A DNA stretch of 64,000 bases. It comes from Smittium mucronatum (lineage: Eukaryota > Kickxellomycota > Harpellomycetes > Harpellales > Legeriomycetaceae). The number at the start of each line of letters is the position of its first letter. Positions within the stretch are counted from its first letter, which is position 1. A program made the position numbers and the translations under genes. The stretch spans positions 27,320 to 91,319 of the forward strand of contig LSSL01000092.1 in the NCBI GenBank assembly GCA_001953115.1. The letters are read 5' to 3'. The notes under the pieces were generated by a model. The model was not told the DNA's origin. It was given only the letters and a program-made list of their open reading frames with translations, and ran no database searches. Shown one piece after another: positions 1 to 12,862 of the stretch.

Positions 1-117
1 GATGCAGAAATGATATCAAGAATACCAAGTAAGTACTATAAAAGCTTTGGTCAAACTATTAAGGGTATATCTGTGGTTTCTGCAACTATGTTCAAAAAGG
101 AAATAAAGTCTTTCTGA
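1..117 (+). CDS. Possible 3' end of a gene truncated by the window edge
   Basis: An open frame runs from the first base to a TGA at 115-117 (38 codons) with no stop. Its base composition is less AT-rich than the following kilobases. The peptide is Ser/Lys-rich and hydrophilic and shows no domain I recognise. It could be the last exon of an upstream gene or a piece of decayed mobile element. DNA upstream of the window is needed to decide. Confidence 0.25.
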   Translation, partial: DAEMISRIPSKYYKSFGQTIKGISVVSATMFKKEIKSF

Positions 118-3100
118 GATTTGATATGTTCATGTGTCAATTTTTTGAAAGGGTATAAATATTTCACATTTATTTCTAATTGAAAAGCAAATACAGGATT
201 ATTGTTATAAACGCCTAGATTATGGGGAAAAAAAGAAAAAGGAACAAGAGATCAAACTTAAAAAAAATTACTGTCTTTAAAGAGATTTTAAAAAAAAACT
301 AACTGTTTTAAATCAATTTTTTATGTAATATTAATATAATAAAAACTTTTAAAAAAAATAGAAAACAAATAAGATTTTATTAAAAACTCAGATATTTCTT
401 TTTTCGAAGCCTGGCAGATTATACTTGACAACTACCCAGAAATATAATGTTTTAGTTCTAATTAACGTAGTAATTTATTATTATTATAAATATTTCTCTC
501 TACTTTATTTGTTACATTAATTCAACATTTTATAAATTATATTAAAATTATTTGACCATTTTCGATGAAATTTGCTATATCTAGAATAAATATGTTAATT
601 CGAGCATATAGTCTCTGTTTTTTTAATAAATTAATCAAAAGAAGGTTTATGAATACACGAACTTTCGTGTTTTATATATTGAAAACCATATATAGTAAAA
701 ATAAACACTTATATTATGATGTTTTTTTCTATGATAAGTAATTATCTCTACTAGATAAACCTACCCCTGTATTATCATATGTAGTAAACTCTACTTTTTT
801 ATCTAGAATAAGCATTCTTTAATTAAAATTTGTTCCTCGGAATAGTTGTTATATCTCCATAAGTTTGGTAAATAAGACTATTTGCTTTTTCTAAGGAATT
901 TTATAAATATGGGTATAATTTCAGTAAATTTTTTAAATATGTATTATAAACCACAATAATTCTATATAAACTAGAAAAATAAACGCACTATATCCACTGA
1001 ATGGATTTTATCGGTAGATAAGTAATATTTTTGTACTTTTAACTTCGCTAAAGTAGTTTTCTATAATGAAAAAATTCTTAATAAAATTTTATTTTATTTA
1101 TTTGCTGATTTTTTGTGTACTATGGGTAAAAATGAGCGTTGAAAACTAAATTTACATATTTTTTTACATTTTGTATAGATTTTCTATGTTATTTCTGGAG
1201 TTTGAATTTGAAAATTAAAAATATAAACTAAAAAATATCAAATATAAAATTTTGGTAATCGTATTTTATTTTAAGTGTATTAATTTCAAATGAATAATGT
1301 AAATTTTATTAACTTTGGATATTAAAATGTTTACCATATTATTTTTTTTAATATTCTAAAAATTAAAGTAATTCTTATAATTTTTTTATTAGAAATAAAA
1401 AATATTTCAATCTTTAATTAGACCTTTAGGTATCATTCCCTTTATTATAACTTCATGCGATTAAAATATTGGGAATTAAAAATTATTTTTAAATAAATGA
1501 TCTGCGCATAAAAAATTTAAATAAATCTAATTAATTTAACGAAAAGGAGAAAATAAGCGTTTACTTATCTAATTAAGTGTTTTTTGTGGTTTCAATTTTT
1601 TTATAGTAGTGATTTCAGTTATAAAAAAGGCCCTCCAAATAAATAGCCACTGACATATTATTTTCACTCTAATCTAAGATTTCCATTATAAAATTTTTGT
1701 TGGATAAGATGATAATTATTTTAGGTCAGAGCTAAAAATAGGGTTTTATAAAATAATTAAAAAGTTTTCATCTGTTATTTACAAATGAAAAATACTTTTG
1801 ATAAGTCGGTTTTTATTTTCATGACTTACATAACTTTATTATGGAATAATTTTTTTTACTTTATCATTTTTTTCGTACTAATATCCCGGCTTTAAATTCA
1901 TTATTATGATCCAATAGTATTATTATATTTATTAAATGTTTTAAAACTGTAATTTTTTTTAAAAAAAAGATATTTAATACTGATAAATCCATGATTTTTT
2001 TAGTAGAATTATTTTATATATAATAATTATTGTTTAATGCATATTTAATTAAAAGGCTTATTTTTATTCAAGTTATGGGATAATTTCTCCCGTGTTTAAA
2101 AATTCTTATTTTTATTTTTATCCAATTAAGTACTCAAATTTATTAGGCCTTTTTCTATTTAAAATTTATAAATGTAGCTCTATTTATAAAATGTTTATAT
2201 ATAAATAATTACTTGGCATCATGCTTCGTTCAGATACTTTTTTTTTTTTGTAAAATTTATTTTAAATTTTTAACCATAATTCATATAAAAAGAATATTTA
2301 TCCAATTTAACAGAAAAATAAATCGATTTTTTATAAGATATTTTTTTATAATTATTAGTCAGAAATTATGATATTAATAATGATATGTATTAAGTAGCTT
2401 TTAACAAGTTGTAATAACCCCTTATAAACTAATTAAATTTTTGTTTAAATGATTATATATTCCAGCAATTTTTTCTGTTAAAATAAATATAAGTTTCCAA
2501 AAAAAAAAAAGTTCAACTGCATACTCTTTTGGGATATATATATTTTTTAAATACGTGCATTTTTTATTTTATTTAATAATGATAACCTTTTAAATAAACA
2601 TTTTTTCTGAATATTTTTTTATAATTAGGCTACAATAGATTTTGAGGCATATTAAAATTTTCTTACAAGTACAATTTCAAAAATCTATTGATTGTTTTCC
2701 CAAGATATAGATAGCAAAAAAAATTAAAAAAGGTAGTAGTAAAATTAATGTGAAAATAAATAAAAGATTTGATGTATTATTCTATAAAATATTCATTTTT
2801 AAATCTACTGATGTATAAGTAAGGATATTGGAGTCATATTCAATATCATATACATGTATTCGATGAATTAAAGATACCATTTTATGATATTTTTTTTTTC
2901 AATATATTAAAATTATTCAAAATGAAATCTTCTAATAAAAATTCGATTTTTTATCGTTATAAAGCTTCAATGCGATAAAAATTCTTTAATTAAATTAAAA
3001 AAAATTCAGTATATATTTTTGGCTTTTTAAACATTTTATTAAATTGTGTAAAAAATTTTAAACTCATCAATTTAACTCCTAAGTGCAGTATAATTTGCAC

Positions 3101-3457
3101 TGGTCTAGGGAATTAAGTGGTTTATTTTCTAAGACCAATAATTTAATAGTATCATTAAAATTTTACTGATTTACCACTATTTTTAAAGCATGAAAAATTA
3201 CTCAGATTACTTTGGGGTAGAAATAAAAGGCTCTAATGGCACAATTATAATTATAACACTCTAATCCTATGTTTCATAAATAAAAATCAAATCAGATGCC
3301 GTAGAGATATAAATAGAGACAAAAATTTAAACTTTTGAGAAGCTAAGTTTTCAATTTTAGTTTTTTTATCCATTTCTTCAGTTATAATATCATTTTACGT
3401 ATAATAAACCTGATCCTTAAAAATAACTATAATTTCACACATATTTGAATCATTATT

Positions 3458-3519
3458 AGCTGAAAGCGGTGGGACAGCGCATTGCGATTAGGAATACAGA
3501 GATTAAAGGGTATAAGCAT
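3458..3519 (+). other. tRNA-like relic (possible SINE head)
   Basis: The stretch has the layout of a D arm (GGTGGGACAGCGCATT), an anticodon-arm-like part (TTGCGATTAGGAATACA) and a weak B-box-like GGGTATAAGC. It does not fold into a complete cloverleaf and lacks a proper T arm. It is therefore at best a decayed tRNA or the head of a tRNA-derived SINE. Confidence 0.2.
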
Positions 3520-3814
3520 CTTGAAAACCGAAGAATAGATATTTTATCACACTCTGTAATCTTTTTAGTGAGAAATTCTAGCTTTCAAAAGCCAGATGAA
3601 CCTCAGCTTCTAACATCTATTTTTATGAAAGCTATTTAGATAAATTTTCATTTTTAACTGAGCAAAATTTTATTAATCCAGCTGAAATTAGGCACCATCT
3701 AGGAAATCGATATCTTATAAAAGCTTTTTTTTGTTGAAAAGGAGCTTAATTCGAGATTTCGAGTAGCCTCGGTCATATTCCTAATTTAAGAAATGCTATA
3801 GGGGGGGGGGCTTC

Positions 3815-3880
3815 TTTCGGCTGGTATTTGAACCCCTTTTCCGCAGGTATGAAACCAGTAGTCCTGCAATGGGGCATATT
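3815..3880 (-). other. tRNA-Met-like relic (possible SINE head)
   Basis: Read on the minus strand, there is an A-box-like TGCCCCATTGCAGG, a loop TTTCATA that would present anticodon CAT, and a B-box-like GGGGTTCAAATACC. Anticodon-stem pairing is only partial and no acceptor stem is seen. The spacing of A box, anticodon and B box is what suggests tRNA origin. It is not a functional tRNA. Confidence 0.3.
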
Positions 3881-4592
3881 ATGGTTAGGATAGTTTTATT
3901 TTAATATTTTTTTAGTGCATATTTTAATGAATTTATCCTAAAATAAAAATTCGTGTTACAAAAAAAAGGAGGGTATATTATTATTTAGAATATTAAATTA
4001 TAGAACTATAAGCCGATAATCTTTATAATATTAGAGTACAGTTGAAAATTAAATGTGATAAGGAACCGTACTAGATTAATTAATATTCGGCTATTAATTT
4101 TTTTATTCGATTAATTTTATTTCACTTTATTTTATTGGGTTGTAATTTTCTATTCATATTATCAAAAAACATAATAATATTTAATATTTATACCTTCTTA
4201 AATATTTTTTTTGTTAGAACCTTAATCAAACCTATTTTATCCATTTAATTTTTGAATTGAAATCCCTTAGAAATTTTTTATTTATTTATTCCAATCAACA
4301 TGTGTAAAAATATTTTCTTCTTTTTTTTAAATTTAATTATAAATTCTACTATGGATTCTTAAAAGCAAATATATATACCATTTAAAAATATATATTATCA
4401 TGGCCACTCTAATGGCTCAAGCTCAATTTTGATTCATTACTTGATATCTTAAAGCTTTCTGATTATAAATTTTAGTGATAGTAATCATTATATATAATTA
4501 TTATAGAATAATTTTTGTGAAATCATGTTATTGATCAAATTTTATTACAGAAATTTAAATAAAATATCCTGTTAGCATTAGAATACTTAATT

Positions 4593-4626
4593 ATTTTTCA
4601 TTTTTCATTTTTCATTTTTCATTTTT
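4593..4626. repeat. ATTTTTC heptamer microsatellite
   Basis: Four to five tandem copies of ATTTTTC in the AT-rich region. Confidence 0.85.
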
Positions 4627-7363
4627 AAAACCTTTTTTTTGAATATTTGGCTTTTTTATAAAAAAATCACACACTTTTTACGACTCCCTGTTGAACATGG
4701 ATAAAAGAATGAAAGACTTAGAAATAATCGATTAAAATTGAATTCTTATTTCTTATATTTTTAAAAATTTCTTTAATATCCAATTTCGGGTCTCTAATAA
4801 TTTATATCGCATGAATTTAAATACAAATGGTTTCGGGAAACCCCAATTTTAATATGATTATAAGGATTTAAATTGAAATTTTTATTATGAAAAATTATTC
4901 TCTAAATTTAGCGATTAAGATCTTTTTTTTCATATCTGTCCATTCTTTTAAATTGATATTTCGCCTGTATTTACTAAATATATATTATTTATTTCTTATT
5001 TTTTCGATTTTTTTTAGAGCTTTATTTTTAATGATATTTTTCTTTTGGAAAAATTTAATTCTGGCGACAATTTTTTTGGTCAGTTTTTTTTATGTATTGT
5101 ATTTTTTATAATTGTTTTATTTTATTTCTTTTACATTTTAAACAATCTAAAATTTCTTTTTTATTAAAAATTTGTCTATTTGGTATTTAGATTTTTCCGC
5201 AATTTTATAAAGGTCTGTATTTTAGTAAAACTCTGTAATAAAAAAAAAAAGAGTTTAAACTTGGTTTACCATGAATAGATTCGGGCTCAGTTATAATAAC
5301 TTGCTAGTCTTTTTTTTGTGAGATAAAGAGAGAGTATTTACAGTCGTTATAAAAAAAGTATTTTTTTCTTGCAATTTCTACTATCTTTAATTATTCTGCA
5401 TTTATTTTGATGTTTAAATTAAGTTTTTTGGTATTACAATTTTTTATTCTGATAACTTCGTTTATTAATATATTTAATTTCATTTTTCCTATCTTAAATT
5501 TTCGATTTTCTATATAAAATTAGAATGAAACTAGTACTTGGTTCATAATTTATTAAATTGCGGGTTTTAAAGAATTTCTTTTAAAAAAAAAGCTGGAAGT
5601 TTATAGTAACTGACTAATTCTATATTCTGTACATTTTCTCAAGAAATTGAGTCCAATAATGAAAAATCTTTAAGATATAAAGCAGATATTTTCAGGAAAT
5701 AATTTCTGCTACAGAGTCCTACTGGTTGAAGTTTTGAAATATTATTATTGTGATTTTCATGAACTTGTGTCAAACCTAACATGCTTCAATATTAACTTCT
5801 AACTTCTTATAGTATGTTATCATCTTTTTCACCATCAAAATTGATCATAAAATATTTTTTCTTTGCTTTTTTAACCCGTAACTCTTCCTAATAAAGAATA
5901 GTGTTTATTCTTAATAGAGAAAATTATCACACAAAATTTTTTTATTCATTTTTTTTTATTTTAATAAGGTTAGATTTTTCACTTATATATTACACGGGTC
6001 AAGACCCACTTACCCACGATTTTAGGAACATATCTAAGTAATGTTGATGGTTTTGCTTTAAGCTCGTATATTTTTAGGCTTGAGCTTTCTTATACTTATA
6101 AACCTCCTTGAACTAATATTCAGTGGATACGAAATCGTCAAAATAACAAATGGGGGGAGATGATATTTATCTCTCATTTTTTTTCGATACTTTATTTTTT
6201 TTAATGGGTTTCTCTGGAATTAAATTTTTTTTAAAAAAATAATAACAAAATTGCAACATCTGTATTTAACCCATTTACTTTTATCTTAAGACTCATAGTA
6301 TTATGATTCAACTTTGTGTATATACGTATATATAACAAGCACATATATACTATATATTGTACTAATTTTGCTTTTATTTTGTTCAATAAACATTAAATAA
6401 CAATAAATCGGTTATTTTTTAGATTTAATAAACGATAATATATAGAATTAATGAAGAAATTGGAAACTTATACCAATTTTATTTTAATTTTTAAGCAAAT
6501 AAATAGAAAGTTTATAATTAATTATTTGATGAGCTCAAAATCCAGAGATTAGTAATTTTTCTTTTGAAAACTGGTTGTATTAAAAACGAGTTTTATTTTA
6601 TTCATTCTACCCCAGCTAAAAATATTCCCAATTTAATTCGCATATGCATTTTTTTTTTTATAAAATTAAGTAGTTTGTGTAATTTTTTTTTTTAAAAAAA
6701 ATTTCTATCTTTACTCAAAAATGAGAACTATCAAAATTTGATTTAAAATTTATTAAACATAATTTTTTTATTTTATTTGGCAATAAGATATCTATCAAAT
6801 AATATTCGGATACTCTAAAAATACATTATAATGCCATATGAAGAAGCTCTTTTACTTGAAAATTTTAAAATTTTTTGAAGAGAATACAAAAAAATATTAA
6901 AAATAAATAAAATTTCATGTCTCTAATAAAAGAATTATATTAAGAAATCTTCATAGCCCCAATTAAAATATCCTTAATAAAAAATATGATATGGTAAATA
7001 TGTATTTAACTGGTAAATTAAAAAATAATAAAATATCTTCCATTCAAGAACAGAGTTATATATTAATATATATTATATTTATAATGTATATTGCCTTAAG
7101 GTATTATAAAAAACAACCAAAAAAAAAGTTGCGCAGCAATTTTTAAGGTTAAAGTCCCCGAAAATATAAAAGAAAAATAACTTTTAGTTTAGTTTGAAAA
7201 TTACACCAAATAGAGGAATTTTAATTTTTTTTTTGACAAGTCCAATTTTTGGTCTTTTTTTTTAAGGGGAAATTTATTTTCAAGTTAATAAAAAGTTCTA
7301 AAAACAATTTAAAAAAATTAAAAAAAGTGAGATTTTTCAAAAAAAAATGCTACCCAACTTCTC

Positions 7364-7412
7364 TGTGCCGTTCTATCAGCTCCATACCTCGAAGGCATCG
7401 GTTCAAGGGTCC
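7364..7412 (+). other. tRNA-like B-box stretch
   Basis: A 50-bp GC-richer island contains TGTGCCGTTCTATCAGC, a loop CTCGAAG and a B-box-like GGTTCAAGGGTCC. The pieces resemble a D arm, anticodon loop and T arm, but the stems do not close. It may be a SINE-head remnant or chance. Confidence 0.15.
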
Positions 7413-8838
7413 AAATTTGGACTTTATTTAAAAAAATAATGTCCAGTAAATATGTATTTAGGAAGAGCAAGTGCCCCCCCACTGCTATAAATAGATGTAA
7501 ATCGATTTAATAATTCATTAAACTAAAAAATTATTTTCCCTATGAAATTAACACTTAAGCATCAGTTAATTATAAAAATTATAAAATTTTTATATCAGAA
7601 AAAAATCCAAATAATAAATCATGCGCCATCTAAGAGTATTTATGTGATAACTGGTAATGGCGGAGTAAAGAATACATCCAAAAATAATTTTTTTTATAAA
7701 TATTCTAACTATATATTAAAATTTATCCACCGTGTAATTAAATTCTAAACCCAATCGGAAATTCTTATAGAAAGATGAAAAAAAAGCTGATAGAAATTGT
7801 CAAACCAGATAGCACAGATAATATCTAAAAATAGGTAATGCAGAAGGTCGTTGACTCGATCGCTGAAATTGTAAAACAAGACTTATTTTCACACATGAGT
7901 CTTAATCTCTGCTTTATTATTTCAGGGAATATTTTTTCTTGATTATTTTGATTTCCACACCTACACATCTTTAATATAATCATATTATTATTATTTTTTG
8001 AAATCAGAAAATTTATATACCTATAGTTTTATTGATCTCGTCTCTAATTTTAAAAACAAGTGTTTTTACCTCTAATTTTATTATCATTTCAGTTTGAAGA
8101 TGATAAATTCCAATACAGAAACTGATCAACAAATCAAGTAAATATCAATTTTTAAATCCTAAAAAATCGCCAATCTATTACTAAAAATAATCCAATTAAT
8201 ATATTTAAAATGGGGTTTTTTCATTGAATCAAAAGATATTTTAATGTAGCTATTTTATTTGATATTTAAAAATAAATTTATATCTATCAATAAAAAATAA
8301 TGTTTCGAGAAGCACCAACACCACCACCAACTATTGAAGGGGTTTCAATTTGAAAAAAAGTCAAAAATATAAAGTGATATTAAAAAGCTTTTTTTTATTT
8401 TCCATTCAAATCGGCTTTCTTTTATAACCTCCATTCATCTATTTTTACCCCCAAAAAACCAATCTATTTTGAATTTAAGAGCTCCATTATTGGTAAAAAG
8501 CTGATTTTTTCTTTGGATATTCTCAAGGCATAGTTTTAATTGATATACTTCAAATAAGATGGTACGAATATAAATTCATAAATTTACTGTTAAATGGAAA
8601 GACTGTAAAAAATCAGTATATACTAAGAAAAAATGTGTAACTACATAATAATAGGTGAAGAAACTGATCCATATAAAACTCAGGCAAAATCAATTTTTTA
8701 TAGGAATAATTTACAAATTATATAGAAAGTTTATTTTAAGAAATTTTCGGGATAAAAAAAGTGTAAAAAAAGAAATGAAGACGTTTAAATTATTCTATTT
8801 ATCAGGTGGTGATGTGTCGCAACCAATGTAATATATTA

Positions 8839-11800
8839 CTAGACCTTCACTTTTTCTATCAAGTTATTGGCAGGCTCTCCAACCAAATTAAGCAAGTTTT
8901 CGGCAAATTTATGGATTGAATCCTCTAAGTATTCTCCGCTAGAGATTTTAAGCTCGGATGAATATAGGGGGTTTTCTTCTAAAAACTCAACGGCCTCATC
9001 GTAAAGTCTTGCTCTAACCAAAACTTCAAATATGGATTTCAAATGAGAGGGTGTGAGAGTTATACCGCCATCGGTGACAAGCTCATCTACAAGCGTACCG
9101 AGCAGGTGCAAATTCAACATTTTTCCTGAGTTTGGGTCAGCCATGTCTGGGATGTAGCTTACAAGATTTCTGCTGCTGAATTCCAAATCGAGCTTTGAGT
9201 TTATTGGTTGTAAAGTTCGTTCTTCGGAAAAAGTTGATCTTTCAGTAAAGCCACAAATATCTATGAGAACAGAGACAGATTCTGAAGTTGGTTTAATCTT
9301 ATACATTTTCATTAGCTCCCAGGTTTGCAATGAATCTCTAAAATTACCGCAATTTGCATATGCACCAATCAATTCACAATAATAATTAGAGCCTAACAAA
9401 TTAGTGGATGCTATGGTCGTTAAGTCTTGTTCATCATTTTTGCAAATTTGCATTGCAGAATAATTTTCTATCGGTCTACCAGGGAACATAATGGAGTCCA
9501 CGAGCTGAGAATCTTGAGCCAAATTTCTATCCATGTTTGCAAGTGCGCAAACTAGGGAGATACCCTCCCTGTTTTTAGCCTTTCCAAACCCTTTTAACAA
9601 AGTTGCATATATAAAAGATGTGGCTTGGATTTTAGCTGCCCTCATTTTTTCTAATAGCCGAAGTGGTTCTTTAAGTTTATTCAATTCTACATAAGAAGCA
9701 GTTAAAATATCGAAGGTTGTTTGATGAAAATCCTTTAAATCAAAATCACTAGACAAGTCAGAGGAATTTTCCATATCATCTTCGTCAGACTCTAGTGATT
9801 CTTTTAAATCTTCCGAATCCTTGGAGAGATCATTCCAAATCTCAATTACCTGAATGTATTGGGATGCTTTGAAATAAGCTAACATTGCTGCTGTATAAAG
9901 ACCAAATTTCAAACGCTTATTATTGTTTGAAACATCAGGAGATGCTAAAATGGATTGGAAAATTGATATGGAGGTTTCGGGTTTACCCAAACGTGAGTAT
10001 GCGTTCATTATCAGAACTGAATCCTTTATTGTTAGAGCAGACTTCATTCTTTGATTTTCCAAAATTATATTGTGAAATTTATTCAAGTATTTCAAATCAT
10101 CGGAAACACAAATAAATTGTACAAGTCCATTTATAGCGACTTTCAGATTCTGGTGGGAAAAGCTGTCATGAGAAACAAATTTTAAATAAAAGTTGATCAC
10201 AACCATTTCAATAGAACCGAGATCTTTATCATCTAACAGGTTTTCTGAATGTGTGTTGAAATCTAAAGAGGTCCGGGAATTATCGATTGAAGAGAAATAT
10301 TGGATTTCAGATAGTGAAGAGATAATATCAATAACGATTTGATGAGATTTTTTCGAGTGAAGGTCGTAAGTTGTATCAATAAAGATTAGGAATTCTCTTA
10401 AACCTTGTAATCGCTCACTGTAAGACAGTTTTGCTAGATATGAAAAATAGAGGGAAAAAGTCTCACTATTGGGAGTAAGATTATATTGTTTTAAATCCGT
10501 GAAAATGATCTTGGAAAGCCAATCCATGTCAGAATTGCAAACTGATTTTAAGGCCATGTTGAAATAATGAGCAGTAGTAGATGGGACATCAAATTCTTGA
10601 GTTGAAGCTCGTGATTCTTGTGAGCTTTCTGAGATGGATTGATAGTTATTTGAGAGGAAAACCTTAAATGACTCATAAAAGTTGAGGGCTTCAGGAACTT
10701 GACCTAAATTAGAGTGTATAGTGAATAGACCTATCAGAATTTCCATTTCAGGAACAATACCAAGGGGCCCATAGGATTCTGGATTAATAACAAGAACATT
10801 ATCCAAACTGCTAAAAACGGTAGAAGAATCTTTATAAAAAGAATCGTCGAATTTGCACATGTTTCTATAAAGGATATAAGAACTTCTCAAAATTTCTAGG
10901 GATTTTAAGCCTAAACCGGTATTTTTGGGGTCTGAAACAAATAACTGGGTTGATATTTTGGATATCAGAACAAAAGTGAGAGGAGTGGGTTTAACTTTTA
11001 GAGAAATAAATGGGTTTTGGAGAGTGGCTTTTTTGAGGTTTTCAGTTAGTAAACTAAATGATTTAGAGGAGAGGTCATCTTCTGAAGTTGATTTGCGGTC
11101 TTTCAAAGAGGAATCTGAGGTAGAATTATTATTGATGAGACTATTGAAATCTAGTTTGAGCTTCAGAAAGTGATTTAAAGTTTCGAAAGTTAGTTGGAGA
11201 TCGTTGAATATAAGACAGGCGGTTAGTAGATTGTTAAGATGAGAAGCGTTTAAATCAAAATGAGAACCGTATAAATATAAAACATTGAAATAGGCTCTGG
11301 GTAAAGTAGAGCTAGTATTTTGAATGGACTCTAGGGAAGATATATTGTGAGAAATTGACTGGGTGCTAATGTTATTGGAATTGGAGTCAGAAGCGTCTAG
11401 TAGGTTTTTTTGCCTGGATATATTTAAAAGCTCATCTAAATTGAAAGAAGAGTTGTTATCTCGGCTTTTAATAATAGAGCTAAATAAGACTTGGAGAATG
11501 GTTTGGAAATGATTTCTGGCTAATAGAGGAGAGGTAGTATCGTTTTTAGGTAAAGAAGAAAGATCTAAACCGATATTTTTGCAGAAAGTTCTAACAGATA
11601 GAAGTTCATTGAAAACAAAATTGATTCGATAGCCCCAATACTCATTAAAGACGGGAATCTCGCGCTGGAGGATGTTGTTTATGTTTTTTTCGGCTAAATT
11701 TCTGGAAATTTCAGATTCTATTTCTTTAGCAAAGGTATCCAAGATTTCAAAAAACACCTTCTCAATGTTTTTATAACCTTTCAACATTACAGGGACATCT

Positions 11801-12330
11801 CGTGAATCCAGACTAGACTGAGAAGCATTGTAATATTTATTCCAAACATCCTTGTAATCTGAATCAATAGAAGCCCTTATAACAGAATCAAGAGGTTCGA
11901 AGTAGAAAGACAGCCAAGTTTTTTCGGCATGTTTAGCATCTATAGCTACCCTTAAACCTACATAATCCTTGCCGTTTCTTTTTCCTTTAAATCTCCATAA
12001 GAAAGATTTTTTGGGTTTAGTTTGGTTGAGATCGTCTATATTGAGGGATAATGGGATCCCAGGGGACTTGGAATCAGTAACATTTGAAAGTTGATTATGG
12101 GAAGAACTAGAAGAATCCGGATTGTTAGAACCTTCCCGTCCTGAGATTCTCCAAATGAGATTTTTTAAACTTAGATTTTGCCTCTGTACTTTTGGGAAAT
12201 TTTGAATGTTTCTCAGAAGCTGATGTGAGTAGATAAATTGATGTCGGGTATTAAGGAGACCGGCAGTGGAGGGGCTGGCTAAGCATTTTTGGTGTATGCG
12301 ATTTGGACTTTTTATATATAGCCTGAACAT
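8839..12330 (-). CDS. Large PPR-repeat protein, probably mitochondrial
   Basis: An uninterrupted 1163-residue frame. Residues 1-60 are rich in Arg, Ser, Asn and Leu and poor in acidic residues, consistent with a mitochondrial presequence. Pentatricopeptide-type helical pairs can be read near residues 585-633 (around NLTPNSETFSLYFSYLAKL), 768-800 (around MNAYSRLGKPETSISIF), 869-919 (FDILTASYVELNKLKEPL, then SFIYATLLKGFGKAKN) and 981-1028 (YYCELIGAYANCGNF, then IKPTSESVSVLIDICG). The remainder is helical or Ser-rich; Ser/Asp-rich linkers lie near 70-90 and 845-860. PPR proteins bind single-stranded organellar RNA and act in its processing, stability or translation. The specific RNA target cannot be read here. 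The ATG at 12328-12330 is the first in frame and lies just after a TATA-like tract. The codons are clearly less AT-rich than the flanks. I cannot assign an orthologue such as Pet309 or Rmd9. Confidence 0.85.
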   Translation of the reverse strand: MFRLYIKSPNRIHQKCLASPSTAGLLNTRHQFIYSHQLLRNIQNFPKVQRQNLSLKNLIWRISGREGSNNPDSSSSSHNQLSNVTDSKSPGIPLSLNIDDLNQTKPKKSFLWRFKGKRNGKDYVGLRVAIDAKHAEKTWLSFYFEPLDSVIRASIDSDYKDVWNKYYNASQSSLDSRDVPVMLKGYKNIEKVFFEILDTFAKEIESEISRNLAEKNINNILQREIPVFNEYWGYRINFVFNELLSVRTFCKNIGLDLSSLPKNDTTSPLLARNHFQTILQVLFSSIIKSRDNNSSFNLDELLNISRQKNLLDASDSNSNNISTQSISHNISSLESIQNTSSTLPRAYFNVLYLYGSHFDLNASHLNNLLTACLIFNDLQLTFETLNHFLKLKLDFNSLINNNSTSDSSLKDRKSTSEDDLSSKSFSLLTENLKKATLQNPFISLKVKPTPLTFVLISKISTQLFVSDPKNTGLGLKSLEILRSSYILYRNMCKFDDSFYKDSSTVFSSLDNVLVINPESYGPLGIVPEMEILIGLFTIHSNLGQVPEALNFYESFKVFLSNNYQSISESSQESRASTQEFDVPSTTAHYFNMALKSVCNSDMDWLSKIIFTDLKQYNLTPNSETFSLYFSYLAKLSYSERLQGLREFLIFIDTTYDLHSKKSHQIVIDIISSLSEIQYFSSIDNSRTSLDFNTHSENLLDDKDLGSIEMVVINFYLKFVSHDSFSHQNLKVAINGLVQFICVSDDLKYLNKFHNIILENQRMKSALTIKDSVLIMNAYSRLGKPETSISIFQSILASPDVSNNNKRLKFGLYTAAMLAYFKASQYIQVIEIWNDLSKDSEDLKESLESDEDDMENSSDLSSDFDLKDFHQTTFDILTASYVELNKLKEPLRLLEKMRAAKIQATSFIYATLLKGFGKAKNREGISLVCALANMDRNLAQDSQLVDSIMFPGRPIENYSAMQICKNDEQDLTTIASTNLLGSNYYCELIGAYANCGNFRDSLQTWELMKMYKIKPTSESVSVLIDICGFTERSTFSEERTLQPINSKLDLEFSSRNLVSYIPDMADPNSGKMLNLHLLGTLVDELVTDGGITLTPSHLKSIFEVLVRARLYDEAVEFLEENPLYSSELKISSGEYLEDSIHKFAENLLNLVGEPANNLIEKVKV

Positions 12331-12438
12331 ACTTGCGGTATATATGGATATTTTAACCTCAGACCTGAATGGCTTTAAAGGTCAGGTATAAATTCATGAC
12401 TGTATTATTTCTGATCAAAACACAGCGCTAAAAAAACA

Positions 12439-12862
12439 TCAATTAGCCAACGGAACGTGCTTGGCCAAACTAGCCATAGATCGTAGGAGATTTCTCACAG
12501 AGATGTTTTCTAGCATATCTATTCGATGTACTGGATGGATCAAAATAGACAGTATTGATAGACCAATAATAAAACATAAAATAGCAGCCTTGAAGCTCAT
12601 AGGCATACCAAATACGGATATAACCAAGGAACCAAATACAAATAAAGAATCAATTTTAAAGTCCGGCCTTTTGCAACGCAACGGCTAAGAAGTTACTAGG
12701 GCTTATTTCATCTCGTATCTTTATTGTAAGATAGATCGGGTTAATTGGCCTATAGACTATTCCAGGCCCAAAAAACATAGTGATTCCTTTTCTTTTGTTC
12801 CTGAGAGATTCCATAAACAATAAAATTCTGCGATACAAGAAAAAAGAGATCCCATAAATCAT
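12439..12862 (-). CDS. Possible small membrane protein, two exons
   Basis: Two minus-strand frames overlap here: 12656-12862 (68 codons, Arg/Lys/Ile-rich) and 12439-12681 (80 codons). The second has a hydrophobic stretch of about 40 residues, roughly from DSLFVFGSLVISVFGMPM to LSILSILI, that could form two membrane helices; a basic/polar tail ending KHVPLAN follows. Base composition is much less AT-rich than true intergenic DNA, which supports coding. A 3' splice site TTCTTAG preceded by AGTAAC could join an upstream exon to the second frame, which is closed by a TAG just before its Pro-Leu-Arg-Cys start. The donor is uncertain, so exon borders are not fixed. It lies 108 bp upstream of the PPR start on the same strand. 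I do not recognise the family. The plus-strand frame at 12461-12688 is probably a shadow. Confidence 0.35.

Larger units (their letters stand above)
118..8838. other. AT-rich gene-poor region
   Basis: About 8.7 kb of very AT-rich DNA with dense stops in all frames. Open frames at 4887-5111, 7249-7431 and 7542-7748 are short and biased to Phe/Lys/Ile/Leu, as expected from T- or A-runs. Visible structure is limited to a heptamer microsatellite (4593-4626), a G10 run near 3801, a perfect GGGTCAAGACCC palindrome near 5996 and three tRNA-like stretches listed separately. I see no gene with introns. Confidence 0.6.

Noticed and set aside
3801..3880. Functional tRNA gene
   Set aside because: A and B boxes are present but acceptor and anticodon stems do not pair; reported only as a relic.
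4887..5111. 74-codon hydrophobic open frame
   Set aside because: Phe/Leu/Ile-rich product of T-runs in AT-rich DNA; no promoter, homologous motif or composition change.
7542..7748. 68-codon frame in the left desert
   Set aside because: Lys/Ile/Asn bias as expected from AT content; no domain and no conserved pattern.
9885..11173. Plus-strand frames 9885-10115 and 10925-11173
   Set aside because: They are antisense shadows of the PPR gene.
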